From assembly GCA_949357655.1 (NCBI GenBank), contig CASHTG010000002.1:310001-374000 (forward strand): a DNA stretch of 64,000 bases, written 5' to 3'. The notes beneath the pieces are model-generated. The model did not search any database. It was not told where the DNA came from and was given only the letters and a program-made list of their open reading frames with translations. Shown here piece after piece: positions 45,107 to 57,532 of the stretch. Source of the stretch: Parascedosporium putredinis. Lineage: Eukaryota; Ascomycota; Sordariomycetes; Microascales; Microascaceae. The first letter of the stretch is position 1. The number at the start of each line of letters is the position of its first letter. A program made the position numbers and the translations under genes.

Positions 45107-47212
45107 TCACATACCCACACGGTTGACGACATCCAGCGCCCCTCCACCGCGCTCTCCAGCCCGGCGACCCGTTGCTTGAGCCCCTTGTTCTCGTCCCTCA
45201 GCAGGCTAACCGTATCCCACGCGACGCTCGCATCGCCTCCCCTGCAGTTCGAGCAACTCGCTAGGGATGCCCTCGCGGAACCCTCTTCGCCCTCACCCGA
45301 GATCCCCTTGAAAATCTTTTGCAGCGCTGAAAGGCGCTGAGTCTGGCTCTGTCGCTGCTGTTGCTGTTGCTGCTGCTGCTGCTGTTGTTGTTGTTGTGGG
45401 GTGCCGGAGCTACCCCGTGCCCTGGCGAGAGGCATGTTGTTTTTAGGCGGGACCGGGGGTGGTAGGGAAGAAGCAGGCCCGGCCTGGATGGGGAGGCGTC
45501 GGGTGACGCGGCGCTAGAACCGGGCGGGACGGGCATTGTAGGACTCCTAGATCTCGAAAAGATGCTCGCGCTCTCGTAGCTCTCCTCGTCCGTCTCAAAA
45601 CCGGCATCGCCATTCTTCGCCTCGCCGGCTTGCTGGATCCACTTGCGTCTTCTTTGATCGTCATCGGCACCGAGATCCTCGGTAAGGATGGAGCCTCCTT
45701 CTTCCTCGCCGGCGGCGATGGGGTCCTCGTTGAGATCCCGTCTGACGAGGACGAGGCCCTTTTCCCTCGCGGCCCGCTCGCACTCTATTCTAGCCTTCTT
45801 CTCAGCATTGAGTTCCTCTAATATCGCCGCCAGGGCCTCCTCTTGCTCGGCTGCTCGTCGAGCGGCATCTTCCAACCTCGTTTGCAGGTGCCTCGCGCGG
45901 GCCGTCATGCCAGCGAGCTCATCACGCCCGGCTGAGCATTCTGACTGAACTTCGCGAAGGACAGCAGACTGGGTGCGATACGCCGTCTGAAATCGGGCGA
46001 GTAGGGTAGTAGCGTGATCTTTGATCATAGATGGTGGCTCGGCGTCACCAAAGACGGTCTCTATATTCATGTTGCAGAGCTCATCGTCGGGGGCGTACGT
46101 CGAGGCATTTTGAGTAAAACGTGAAAGGGCGGACATGGAGGAGGCGATAAAGGAAAAGGTCGAGGATGCCGAGGTACGACGAGAAGCTGTCTCGCTCAAG
46201 TTACTCGGCGAGCCAACAGTATAGCTCTTTTTAATCGAGCAATGGCAGGAGTGTCTGGTGATGTGGTTATGGTACTAGACGTCGAAAGTATGCGTGAGGA
46301 TCGAGGCGGCGGGCTCGTATATTCGGTAGTCGAGGAAGGCGTGCCAGCCCACCAGGTACCTATCTTGCCCCGGCGAGCGTCCGGGCTAGCCCGAGGACGG
46401 GAGTCGCCGGTGAGAGTCATATCCTTGGTTCCAAGGCCGAGCTTCCACCAGCTAGGTGTTGCAACACTATCGCTCTCGATGCCCGTGGCCGTGTTCTCGG
46501 CTGGGGAGGCACCACTCAGAGACAATGGCCTCAGGAAAGTCGCTGCACCAAATGATCTCTCTTCGACGGGTGACTCGGCAGAGTACGCTAGGTTCCGCTC
46601 GTCAACGAACTGCGAAAAGCTGGTGCGTCTTTCGCGGACAGGCGTAATGGAGATGGTGGGGATCTCAAGAGACGATGCGACGCGTGTCTGGCTCGGGCAC
46701 CTATCGTTTGGAACGCAAGGTGAATCGGGCGTGGTAATGACAGACGACCTGTTAGACGAGGGCGTGCTGCTAGTGTCGTCGTTCAAAGAATCTCGGGAGC
46801 TTGTGCTCAGAGATGGGGACGATGAGGGCTCGTGAAGGCTCTCGGTGGTCTCTTGTTCCTTTTCTTCCTCTTTCTCGCTTTTCTCGACGGCAGCTTCTTC
46901 TACCTTGACTTCTTCTTTTGCTACTTTCTCTTCTTTTTCTTCCTCTTTTGGTCGTGTCAGTGCTAAACCCTGTCGGTGCTGGTCAAGCGTCTCTGAATTG
47001 ACGTTGCTGCTCTGCACAGATCCGCGGGGACGTTGTTGCTTCTGCGTGTACTTCTGTCCTTGCTCTTGCCCATGCAAACGCACACGCACCTGTCTCTGCA
47101 AGGGCCTAGCCTCTGTGCGCGTGCACAGATGGGCGGCAGGACCACCGGCTCGATTAGTGAGACGAGGGCGAGAGTGACGGTTCGAATGCGGCGACGAGCC
47201 GGAGCTTAGCAT
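45107..47212 (-). CDS. Conserved fungal coiled-coil protein of unknown function
   Basis: A single exon of about 702 aa once repaired. The N-terminal third is disordered, with a Glu/Lys-rich block (about 46960-46850) and Ser/Thr-Pro sites. A central coiled coil spans about 46000-45720 (TRLEDAARRAAEQEEALAAI). A polyglutamine run is coded at 45358-45404. The C-terminal signature has SCSNCRGGDASVAWDTVSLL followed by a short coiled coil ending RVAGLESAVEG. I recall this combination in other Pezizomycotina proteins that have no assigned function. Three missing bases: 46228-46232 (TTTTT), 45464-45467 and 45138-45142. The last shifts the true stop to 45107-45109, giving the ending ALDVVNRVGM. Role unknown; the coiled coils suggest a scaffold. 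Confidence 0.75.
45358..45404. repeat. CAG/CAA (polyglutamine-coding) tract
   Basis: GCTGCTGTTG-type repeats on the plus strand. On the coding strand they give about 14 glutamines, interrupted only by synonymous CAA. Confidence 0.9.
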
Positions 47213-47448
47213 GATGTGTTAATGTTTCGGCCGGCGGGACAGCGAATGAGAATGGCAGGATTTTTGGTTCCTAGGCAGAAAAGAACAGGCACACGCACAC
47301 CTCTGCTAGGATCGACCCCCTTCTTAGTTGAGCCGGGCGGGCCAGAAGCGTCCGGTTCAAACGCTGGGTTGAGTGGTGGGAAAAGAGAAGAGAAAAAGAA
47401 TGGAAAGGAGGATGTCAAAAGCAAACGGAAAAATAGGCTAACAGATTG

Positions 47449-47470
47449 TTTTTTTTTTTTTTTTTTTTTT
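47449..47470. repeat. Poly(T) run
   Basis: Twenty-two consecutive T about 240 bp upstream of the coiled-coil gene's ATG. Runs like this act as poly(dA:dT) promoter elements in fungi; here that is an inference. Confidence 0.85.
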
Positions 47471-49051
47471 CGTTTGTCGAGGTATCCTTTTTCCTCTTGT
47501 TTCTTTTTTGGTTATTCTTTTCCTCGTCTGCCAGGCGGTTCTTGGTGTTCCTGCGTAATTTCGACCCTAAAATGGGATTTCCCGGATGAGTTGAGCAAGT
47601 GTGTTGGTTAGGTTTGCTCCTGCGGCGGGTGTAAGTGTCACGGATTGATGCGATTTGATCGGAGACCAATCCCTGAAGGGACCGAAACCAGGGATCAGAG
47701 AGGTGCGGCGATGATCCCCTCCTCTCTCGACCGAACAATCTCAATGACAAGCTGGAATTGGCTTTAATGACAGTACCAAACCAGTTGAGAGAGGCACAAG
47801 GGACGACTGAAAATCGGATTCGCAATCCGGCGTCGGAACAGGTTCGTGAGAAGGCGACCGAGACGCTCAAACGGCGGCGATCTCGCCTTCAGGTGAAGAA
47901 GATAAGTGGAGGGGTTATCCACGGAATCCTTGTGATTGAGAACAAAGCAGCGCAAATAGGGGAATAGGGTGTCAGACGCTTTAGTTTGGCGAGACTGTAG
48001 ACGTGAGAAGAAGCCTGAGAAGGCGGCCTCCTACTTTTGTCAAGGCAGAATCAGAGTCGGATAAATTTATCGCGAGCGCGTCTGCGTCCTTTTATCAATC
48101 ACGGATGAGCGTGGCGCTCCTTCAATTCCTTTCCAAGTTTTATTTTCCATGCAGCAGCGGACAGGATGTGATGCAATCCTTCTCCTCCCAACCGAAAGAT
48201 GGGATCCAGAGTTTCTCTCGCGCCGTCTTTGGCGGTGCGTACTCGCCAAGGTAGAATTATCGCATGAGAGATGCACGCAGCAGAGCGGGGAAATATAGAA
48301 GGTAACACCGGGTGGGTTTTTTCCTTCCTTTTCTCTCTTCGGCCTTGCGTGAATGAAGGTCAAGAATAAAGGTAAGATCGCGAGCTTCGGTTCGAGGTCC
48401 AAAGTTTTCGCATGAAGCAAGCCAGAGAGCTTCACTTGCCTCGGCTGGTGGAGCTGCGCGCCGATATTGAACGCTGCAGATCCTCCACAATGCAAATGCA
48501 AGATAAGCTGCGGTGTGCGGGAGGGGGAGCGAAGGGTGCCGGGGTCCCAAGCTTTGGAGCTCTAGAGGGGAAGAGTGGAGTGGTATCGTCACCTCAGAAA
48601 GAGAGGGGCGGGCCTCACGCTGGAACTGATGGCCTCGTAGCTTGCTACCCTATTACTACCACCGCCTCAGAGGATGGCGTTGATCACCCAAGTCTGTGCG
48701 GTCAAGCAGGGGTGGTTGCTCTTCGACGAGGATCGGGTCCTCTCAAGCGGGGAACCTTGATGCGTTGAGATGTCGAGTGATATGTGCCCTGCCTTGTCGC
48801 CTACTCACCCAAATTTGGAACGGGCCCAACTTCAAGCCTTGCCCGAGTCGGTCCGGTACGCGAGTCTTCGCTTATCCCAAGGCAACCGAGTGAGGAGAAA
48901 TCACCCACACTGGATCGTGAGCTTGAGAGCGGTGGTGCAGGACCCAAAAGTGTGGATGCACGTGTGTAAAATGTGGTGGAGCTGTACCCTCGTTAATGCC
49001 TCGATTCGCGGGTTGTGCCAGTAGAAGTCCGTAGCCAAAGCAGAAAGGCAA

Positions 49052-49054
<3 letters not shown>

Positions 49055-49079
<25 letters not shown>
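49055..49079. repeat. TA dinucleotide microsatellite
   Basis: About twelve TA units followed by TGTG. Confidence 0.9.
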
Positions 49080-49082
<3 letters not shown>

Positions 49083-52000
49083 TAAAAGATCAAAGAAATG
49101 AAGGCCAAATAAAGGCTGGAGAAGAAATTGGCGGGTCGATCTGCCCCTTGCAGGTATATATTGACGCGGCGAGTTGCGGCGGAAACGGGGAAAGATGGGA
49201 AGGAGAGTGAGGGCCACTATATTAACTAACATCGGTGGATCAATGAGCAGCGTCTTCGCCCCGCCGAACCGAGCTCACCACCAACGAGCGAATGCTAGGT
49301 ACCAGTCGAACAGCGTGGCAACAGGCTGCCAGGGTGGTATGGCTGACGATGGGCAAAAAGAAGGCCCCATCAACGAGAAGAGTTGGCTAGAGGGGCGGGT
49401 AGCGTCTAGACTTCCCGTTCACGCTGATGAAGAAACAACATGAAAAAATGAGGGGAACGGGTACCACATCAGTGGGAAACGGGATATCTCCAATTCCCCA
49501 CTGGAGAAGACCGAAAGGGCCTGAGAACGAGGTGGTGGGGGGGCAACGCCACTGCGAAGGAACTGAGACAACGAGTACTTGATGTCTCCAGAGATAAAAC
49601 GACGCGGACTATGAGAAAACATCAAGGAGTCTGGTCCCAGGGAGCGGACCTTCGCCATGCGAGGGCAAATGCAGCAAGAGTTCCTCTCTGAAGCCTGGGC
49701 TCTAGGGTGGTTCTTGAGCGCCCCGCCATTTTTCGGGTTCTTTCGTTTGTGCCAGTGCTGCGTCTTCGAAAATCCCACGTCCTATCTCTTTTAGGTTGGG
49801 CCAGCTCGAGTGGCTTGCGCTTAGGCTCGCCTAATCATGAAGCCTGAGACCTTGGTGGCTAATTCTAGGGTGCCGGGAAGAGGGCTGGATGAGACATGGA
49901 TGAGAAGAACAACAGTGGTTGAACAGCATGGGATAGAGCAAGATTGTGAAGGGCACAAAGAGCATCAGTGACGGAAACATGAAGGAAGGCTCCTTTCCAC
50001 TTTCCCATTCCCACTTTTCTTTTTTTTTTTACGAGTGAATGGAAAAAAAAAGAAAAAGAAAGAAAGAGGCAGACAGCGGAAGAAGGCACGACTGAGACAC
50101 TCCCCGAATGACGAAGCGAGCCGGAATCCACGCCTCTCCCTCACAAGTTTTCCAGAGAAAGAAAGGTGCATACGATAGTATCTCCTAAATAGGATATCCC
50201 CATCCTTCTGCAGTCCGGGAAACCATTTATCTCCCAAACCCCAAGTGAAAACATTAAGAGGTTCAAGCTGATTTGCTCGACTAGGGCCCTCGAAGTCTGT
50301 GACGTCCGCGTTCAGACGCCACGCTCGACTCTTGTGCATTCACTTTCGCCAGCAGAAACGGTGGCCCCACCCACGCCACACCCTAGCGCCTCGTATCTCC
50401 ACGAGATAATACCAGCCGAACAATCATACACCCAAACCCACGGACAAAGAATCAATGAGAATAAGAAGGGAGGAGAAGAAGAAAAAAGAAGGAGAGCCAG
50501 TGTACCCTGCTCTCGCTAGTTCTCGATCAGGGATACTGACGAAGAAATGAAGAAAGAAGCCCAACCATCCAAGCACAAAGAAAGCGCGCCGCGCTGGGGA
50601 CGTCCGAAAAAGACGTGGCTCCATTGCTTTTTCCGCCGAGAGCCCCGTCTGACGACTTACATGATGTTTTGGTGACCCAGCCCTCGGGACCTCTGCATGC
50701 TGCCTCTGCGTGGCTGGACCACATTCGTCCAAGAACCACGCTTTTACCATTTCCCTCGTCGCGCATCGAAACCCCGTCGGTATCGAGCACGGTGATACGT
50801 CCTGATGATAACCTTGACTCACAGGCGTGGTCTTTTCTTGCTCCTTCAGTGATGTTTTCTGTAAACAAAAGCCAGAATACGACACCAATTTTGCAGGTTC
50901 ACGACGACCTTTTTTTTTTCTTTTTGTATCTTCTCCTGTAAATCCTTGTCAAGAGCTTGCTATGGGGGTTTATATCGATCGCGCGCGTATCTTCGCCAGC
51001 CATTTCTGGCCGCGTGTCCCTACCTTTTCTTGATTCTGCCACTCGAGCCGTTCAAGTAGCATGTGCTCTTCATGCCCGATCCAATACTCCCCATCGCGAG
51101 AAACGCGGAAAGGACAAACGAACTGCTATAAGCCTGAATTTCTCCAATGTCGTATCCAACACGGCACATCATTCACTTAACCAAGGTTGCTGGTCCTTTG
51201 GCACTCTTTCCTCCTTGATTTCGGCATCCCTTCTCTCTCTCGAGTCCTTCAAAACCACGAGAAGCCTGCAACTTATGCTCCGCACACGCTGCCTATCAGA
51301 TAAAGTTTTGGTATAGTTTATTGGTCGATGGAAGTAGGATCAGCTCGAAAGAGTTCCCCTCACCTGTAGCGAGATCTACACAGCTTTATATGCATTGTCG
51401 TAGGAAGGGAGGGTGTGCCCATCAGCTAGCTAGCTATCATGAGCCATTTGCTCGCCCAGATATCCTATTTGAGGTCCATACCTACCAAGGCGTTAGTAAA
51501 CAGGCAGGAAACAACGCCGAGTTTTTTTACGCTAGCTCGCCAGGGTTTATGCCGCTGCTAGCTTCATTTCACGGCATCTATTCAAAGGTAGGGAACCGGA
51601 TAGCGAAAACTCAACCCCATTACTATTCTATGGGACTCAGCCTCGCCAAAGTCGACACCATGCTTGTTGACAAGGCTAAAGCATGACTATATCTAAAAGG
51701 GTATACTGGATGAGAGCCCGGCATAGCACTACAAACGCTTCACCTCATCCCGTACGTCTATCGGTAAAGTAAGATAAGGATAAGCATACCCTTGGAAAAC
51801 ACTGGCCGAGAATCTAGATTCTTTAGGCGGACATAAGGCTAGCCTTTGCTTTTACTACGGAGGATCCCTTACCCTCTGCAAACTCATTCCCAAGACGCCG
51901 TAGAGGGAATTTTCAGAGTTGATAGAGGATATCTCGGTCCCTCCCTGGGTCCAAAGTTTTCGACACCAACAGGCGTAGACTCTACATGTAGCTCAAGGTC

Positions 52001-52530
52001 ACTCCAGCAATGACGGCATTCCCTCTATGCAGTGAAAGAAAAAGGAAAATGATGCTGCACGTTACCTAGACCCTGCAGATTTCACAACTAGGTCGTTTGC
52101 AGGTTAGCTTAGTCAACTTACTTTTCCGCCGGGGCGCTGTCGGCGAAGCCAAAACACTTAGGCCACGGCGTATAGAAGAGCAAAGCGTGGAGCGACTAAA
52201 GTTACAAAGAGTTCAATGTAGAGGAAGGGACAAAAGATGGGAAGCGTCGTATTCTGTGGATACTAGTTGGCGCTCTTGACAGCGCTCGTCAGGAAGCTCT
52301 CAAAGCTCAGCAACAAACATGTGTGTCTCGTAGAAACTCCTCCACCCAAAATCAACACACGCAAGTTCCCGCAGCGCCTTTTGTTGATGCACCAGGATTT
52401 AAAAAGAAGAAAAAACAAGAACAAAACCAAAAAAGGATCCTCCCGAGTAAAACCACAGAAAACGACTCTTCCCCCATCAAATGGAGCCCGTCAACCTCTC
52501 AGCATCACACTTCGCCCCCATATCCGGGGC

Positions 52531-53705
52531 TTAGTAGAAGCTTTCTACCATGGTATCCTTGAGTTGAGTGTTGATGTTGCTGGGGCCTGCGCCCTCGCCT
52601 AGCCTGAATACGCTCTCCACAACGCTCAACTCCGTCGCCGTGGTATCGAGACCCGTGATGGCGAGCCAGTCGTTGACGACCATGCCGGCGCCGACGAGGT
52701 GGCTACCGCGGTTGATGGAACCGGCGACTAGGGGACCTGAAGAAGGGAGGACAGCTCGTCCTGGTCCTGTATCGAGGTCTTGGGGTGGACGAGACCGCCC
52801 TGGTTGGAGAGGGACATGTAGGAACCGACAAGCACGTTGTCGGCGACAGTTTGGCGGAAGACTTCGACGCCGAGTACATCGGCGATAATCTCTTCCGTTT
52901 CACGCTCGAGGTCGGGGTGGATAAGGGCGATGTGGTCATTTGTGGCAATCACGTTGCCTAGCGCCGATAGGCGCTCTTCTATCCTCTGTAGGGGAGGTGT
53001 GTTAGTACCCTTATTCCTAGCTAATCTCGCCCCTTGGGCTGGCGAGGCAGCATGCGGCCGGAAGAGTTCCTTACCTGTATCCGGATGTCATCTGGCAGAC
53101 TATTCCGGAGATGTTGAAGCTCTTGGTCTGTGGTCGTGGTAGGTACAAGCAGGCCCTTTCGGTTTCTGATCATCCCGTTAGTCTCTTCCTTAGCCTTGTC
53201 GCCTTGAGCGCGTTTCGCATCGTTCGACCGACCGAGGTCACCCCAAAGGCAGAGAAGGAACCAACTTACCCAGCTGTTAACCTTCCAACGATCCTCGTTC
53301 CAGCGATAGTCGTCCTGCAAATAGGAATGACATCTTGTAGTTCGGCCTCAAACACACTGTAATCCACCATAATATCGTCAGCATACTCGTTCCGCCTTGA
53401 CATCAGATCATCACTCCCCGCGTCGCGGTCCGCCTCGGAAGATTCCCTTCGTACCTGTAGAAGTTCTCGCTCGCACCAATGGCGACAAGCGCATAAGAAT
53501 TTGTCAAGGTGGAGAAAACACCAACCCTAGTTATTCCCATTAGCATCCAAATCCATTCTGAATTCCTATTGTCCTTGTTTGCGCCCTCCTTGGGGGCTAT
53601 CGCACTTCTTCGAGTCGGAGGGGTTCTCGAAGGTGGGGTAGCATGGAGAGAAAGATCAGAAAAAACTTACTCGTTGGAGTTCTCAAACTGTGCGCGCACC
53701 GCCAT
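52531..53705 (-). CDS. TIF6: Eukaryotic translation initiation factor 6 (60S anti-association factor)
   Basis: Five exons: 53705-53671, 53526-53455, 53356-53270, 53165-53075 and 52985-52531; introns of 144, 98, 104 and 89 nt. 246 aa, the standard eIF6 length. It binds the 60S subunit in nucleolus and cytoplasm, is needed for 60S biogenesis and blocks premature joining to 40S. Diagnostic stretches: MAVRAQFENSNEVGVFSTLT, NRKGLLVPTTTTDQELQHLR, GNVIATNDHIALIHPDL, GSYMSLSNQGGLVHP and GSHLVGAGMVVNDWLA. One base is missing at 52731-52734 (GGGG), between LSSLLQVP and LVAGSINRG. All splice phases agree. Assignment is certain. Confidence 0.97.
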
Positions 53706-55709
53706 AATGAATTATTATCTCCGAGATACCGTAAAAAGATGAAGATAGAGAAAAAAGGGAGTTTGTAAAACTTGTTGGGCTGTGGCTTCCCTACGTGATC
53801 GTGTTCGGGGGAAGCGAGGGGTTGGATTGTTGTTTGCGGAAAGTGCGAATGAATTGTCTGATGGAGGAAATGTGCGGGATGATAGCGGGAGATTTGCTGT
53901 TTTTAAACGGGCGACAAATCAATCCGGATTGAGTTCACACAGAGAACCCGAGAGCTCGATTTTTTTCCTTCCCCTGCTGAGAGAGAGCACAAGAGCAAGC
54001 GCCGAGAGGGCCCTCTCTCTCCCAGCTTTACAGAAAGAGCTTTCATGTGGGGCAAAACCACGGCCTGGTCAGTCTTAGCTTGATGATCAATCAAAGTAAC
54101 TGCTTGCTTCGCCCCTTCCGCAGCCTAGATGTCGGTAGTGGACTCATCATCGATCAAAGACGCAACCACTCCGGCTCCCACATTGATCGAAGCAGAATGC
54201 GCTGATGGAACCCCTACCGCATTGCCTACCTCCTCCCCTGTCCGACCTGAAAAGCTTGGGAATCTAGGCAACCACCCCACCTAATTCTACCAGCCTCGAC
54301 CAAACCTCGATTACGATGGTTTGTCTTTGCTAAACAGCACAAGAACCCTACCTTGGCATGAGTGACAGCACTCGGAAATAAGCGACATCTCACATGCATT
54401 TCCGAGTCATAAAATCGTTCGGGGGCCTTGTAGTTTCTTCCCCTAGCTTATGACTCACTGTTTAGACGGTTCGACCCTAAGCCGGCCTTTTTTCCTTTTT
54501 CCAAGCCCCTTCGCCACACTAGATCTGGCTTTGCCCCCTCGTACATGCCTTCGAGGAGTAAAGATTTGATTAATTCTCGGTATTCTGTTCTGTTTTTCTT
54601 CGATAGCTGGCCTGGACAAGGGAACCACCCCTGTAACCTTTTACCGATATGACTCGAATCGAGGCATTGGCGGGAGCGGGAGAGCCGCTTCAATGTTCAA
54701 TGTTTCGGCGGTGCCCCTCCGGTATCCATCTAAACGCCACCGTTCGAATACTCGCCGCCAAAGAGAAGCAACGCTGCCCCTCCCCGCAATATGATCCAGG
54801 ATGATATCATCCAAAGTCACTTGAAATTTCCCGACCGTGCCACGCGTGCCTAGCTCTAGTCTCCCCACCAAGCATGTGCTTTGGAAGGCGCTTCACTTCC
54901 ACCACGAATCAGAGTATAAGTGAGGGTGACATGTTTTGTCTGTTCTGGGTATAGACAAGGCCGCAGCAGTTTTAGGTCCCGGCCTGTGCCTTTTTCCCAC
55001 CTTCCCGCACTCGCCCTACCCGTGCGTACATCCGCGAGGGAGAGGTTGCTGTTGGCAGAAGCGTCGGCTACGACATATGATGGACGGTCATAGCATGGGG
55101 CAACATGGGGCAAGGACATCAAGGTACAAAATACGTATAGATATATAAAGGCTGGGGAGTAGCGCAGTGTGGGGGTATCATTTCAACTATAAACTCTAGA
55201 CAGCGTTCTGTTGCGTCTCCTGCCCTTCTTCCACACTTGCTACACTAACAAGCAAGTCCCCCAAGATCCCCTTAATGGGCCTCTTCTTGTAGTAAGAACC
55301 TTCGACAACCGCAGCGGCACACGGGGTAGGGGAGAGCACGAGACCGCGGGGAAGAAGGAAAAAGGAGGAGGGGGGAGAAGCTGCGATCCGTAGTGAGAAG
55401 AGAGAGCTTCAGACAATGCGCTCCCATCGCAAATGCTAAGGGACCTATAAAATTGGTCCTGTGTCCTATCTATCATGCACCCAATTCATGTCGCCTTTCT
55501 AACCTAGCTGCATATCCACTATCCTCAAACGCCACAATACGAAGAAGGGCACAAAACGCCCGAAAAGAAAGTGAAGGGGGACTCCTAAGGCAGGTAATGG
55601 GCCGAGCAAATAGTTCCCGTATGGTATAGGTTCTGCCAAATCTAGTTTATCCGGTCATGGGAGAAGGAAGGAAAAAGGTGGGGATAAAGAAAAACCAGCA
55701 TGGACAACA
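53706..55709. other. Intergenic region upstream of TIF6
   Basis: Promoter of TIF6 at the left, 3' flank of the next minus-strand gene at the right. Nothing else recognisable. Confidence 0.35.
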
Positions 55710-57532
55710 TCACGAAAGCGAGGTAGACGGAAAGTAACGGGGCCCTGCGAACCCCTTGGCCATAACCGTCTGGATGTCAATGTTGCTCGACGGGTCGTGG
55801 TGAGGGCTCCACATCTTGAGTAGAATGAACCGGCCCGAGATGGGCGTGTCAAAGTGGATTGTGCATTTGCTCCGTCCATTTTCGAGGTTGAATTTGGCAT
55901 GCGGTACCATGAGTTCGCCAGCCTGGACCGGGGGCCTGTTGAGGCTGGCTCCAGGTTGACCATGTGTCGAGCTCCTCGCCGTTGTTGAGCTGCTCACGTC
56001 ACCATCATCGAGACCCGCCGCCCGTAAGCTAAAGATGGCTAGGTCGTCGAGGTCGTCAAGGCCGTTGTTGAAGCTGTCCTCGCTATCGCTTTCAAAGGGT
56101 AGGATCCCGATGCGGTTAGGCGCACTACGCCCTGCCAGGATGGGTGCCATGTTCTCATCATCACTGCATTCCGTTGTAATATTGAAGGCCGGCAGTGCCG
56201 TTCTGGAAAATTCTCGCGGCATACGCACAGACTGGGCGTAATCACTTGGATCGGCTCGTGTATTGTCTGCGGGGGCCAGTAGATCATCATCTTCATCCTC
56301 ATCATCGTCATCATCATCTTCTTCTTCCTCCTCCTCGTCGTCCTCTTCGTCCTCGTCGTTATCGCGGTCATATTCTAAACCGAGATCGTAGTAGGAGCTT
56401 CGTCGCCTTACTTCCGGCGGTTCTCTTTGCCGCCACGCCATAGCTTCGGTCATGCTCCGCAGAACAGCGTTTTCGGCCCGATCTTCGCTGCCACCACTGC
56501 TATTTCTTGTACGCGACCTGCTGCCGTACTTGATTTGGTACTGTGCCGTTCTCGTAAGTCGGTCGTCGTGATGCATCGCGACAAATACCATCCCCTGACG
56601 AACCCTGAACCAAGAGATGAGAGAGGTTAGCAATCTGTAATGGGTTTTCGATATCGCTGCCCTGGGCGGAGCTCGGGATCAACTCTTTCCCCAACGTCTG
56701 CCGCCAAAGCTAAGCTCTGATGACCCAGGTAGTTACCGAAGAGAAAAGATTGAAAAAAAGACTTACGGAGATGAATAATCGGATCCTGGTGCCTTGATGA
56801 TGAGATCCGTCAGGTTAAATACTGTTGCACCTTGGTGGCGAAGTACGATATTGCACCGGTTCCCCTTAGTGCAATAGACCGAAGCATCGTTCCGAAGTAT
56901 ATTTTCCGCCGCGTAAGAATCCTGTCCAAGAACATACCGCCGTCGCAGCTGACAATCTCCATGGTCAGCGTGCCCGGCTCCACCTGGCCGAATGTGCCAT
57001 ATCGAAACCCCTCAAAATCTGGCACGAGTCGGTCACCGTCTACCCTGCGCCGTTTCGTGCGCCGAGTGTCCTCCAGGCTATCCTGCCGCCGCTGGGATGA
57101 GGAAGCCATGTTTAGGGTCGGCTGCACCTGTGTTGGCGAGTCGTGGCTACCGCTGCTTCCGTAGCTCACTGCGCTGAGGAGGGGTTGCCGTGGACCTGTT
57201 CTAGTATGGCGCGTAGATGGAGATGCGCGTTCGCCTCCTCCCAGCTCTGGCTGGCTTGGTGCGGGCGTCGATCGGTGTAAAATCGCGAGAGGGAGCTGTT
57301 TCGGGATGAGGCCCTCTGCCTCGAGGGTCCAGCGGGTACCCTATGACGTCGGCTGCCGTTGCCGCCAGGGCTGGGTTCGCGGGGGAATAATGATCGAGTC
57401 TCGACCGCTGGGCACGACGAACCTCAGGAAAGGGAGGCTCGAGATATTGATGCGAGGGAGGGTGGGAGGCAAGTCTTGCTGCTGTTGATCGAGCGGAGTT
57501 CGGCGATGATTTGGATTTTGGTCTGACGACAT
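55710..57532 (-). CDS. Conserved fungal protein with DOC/galactose-binding-like C-terminus
   Basis: Exon 1 is 57532-56767, intron 56766-56605 (162 nt, GTAAGT, GCTAAC branch, TTCAG), exon 2 56604-55710; about 554 aa. N-terminus disordered with Gln run and KRRRVDGDR basic patch. A conserved block GFRYGTFGQVEPGTLTMEIV to APGSDYSSPVRQGMVFVAMH follows. An acidic run of about 24 Asp/Glu is coded at 56287-56365. The end has SKCTIHFDTPISGRFILLKM and NIDIQTVMAKGFAGPRYFP, resembling the beta-sandwich of DOC/Apc10 domains. I know similar proteins in other Pezizomycotina but no assigned role; ubiquitin-pathway function is a guess from the fold. Missing bases at 57381-57385, about 57253, about 57170-57190 and 56918-56926. 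Confidence 0.78.

Larger units (their letters stand above)
47213..52530. other. 5.3 kb gene-free interval
   Basis: Left end: leader and promoter of the coiled-coil gene, including a 22-T run at 47449-47470 and a second AT/TA repeat further on. 51300-52260 differs in texture (many short palindromes such as TAGCTAGCTAGCTA near 51426) and could be an old repeat, but no element is recognisable. No coding ORF is convincing. Confidence 0.35.
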
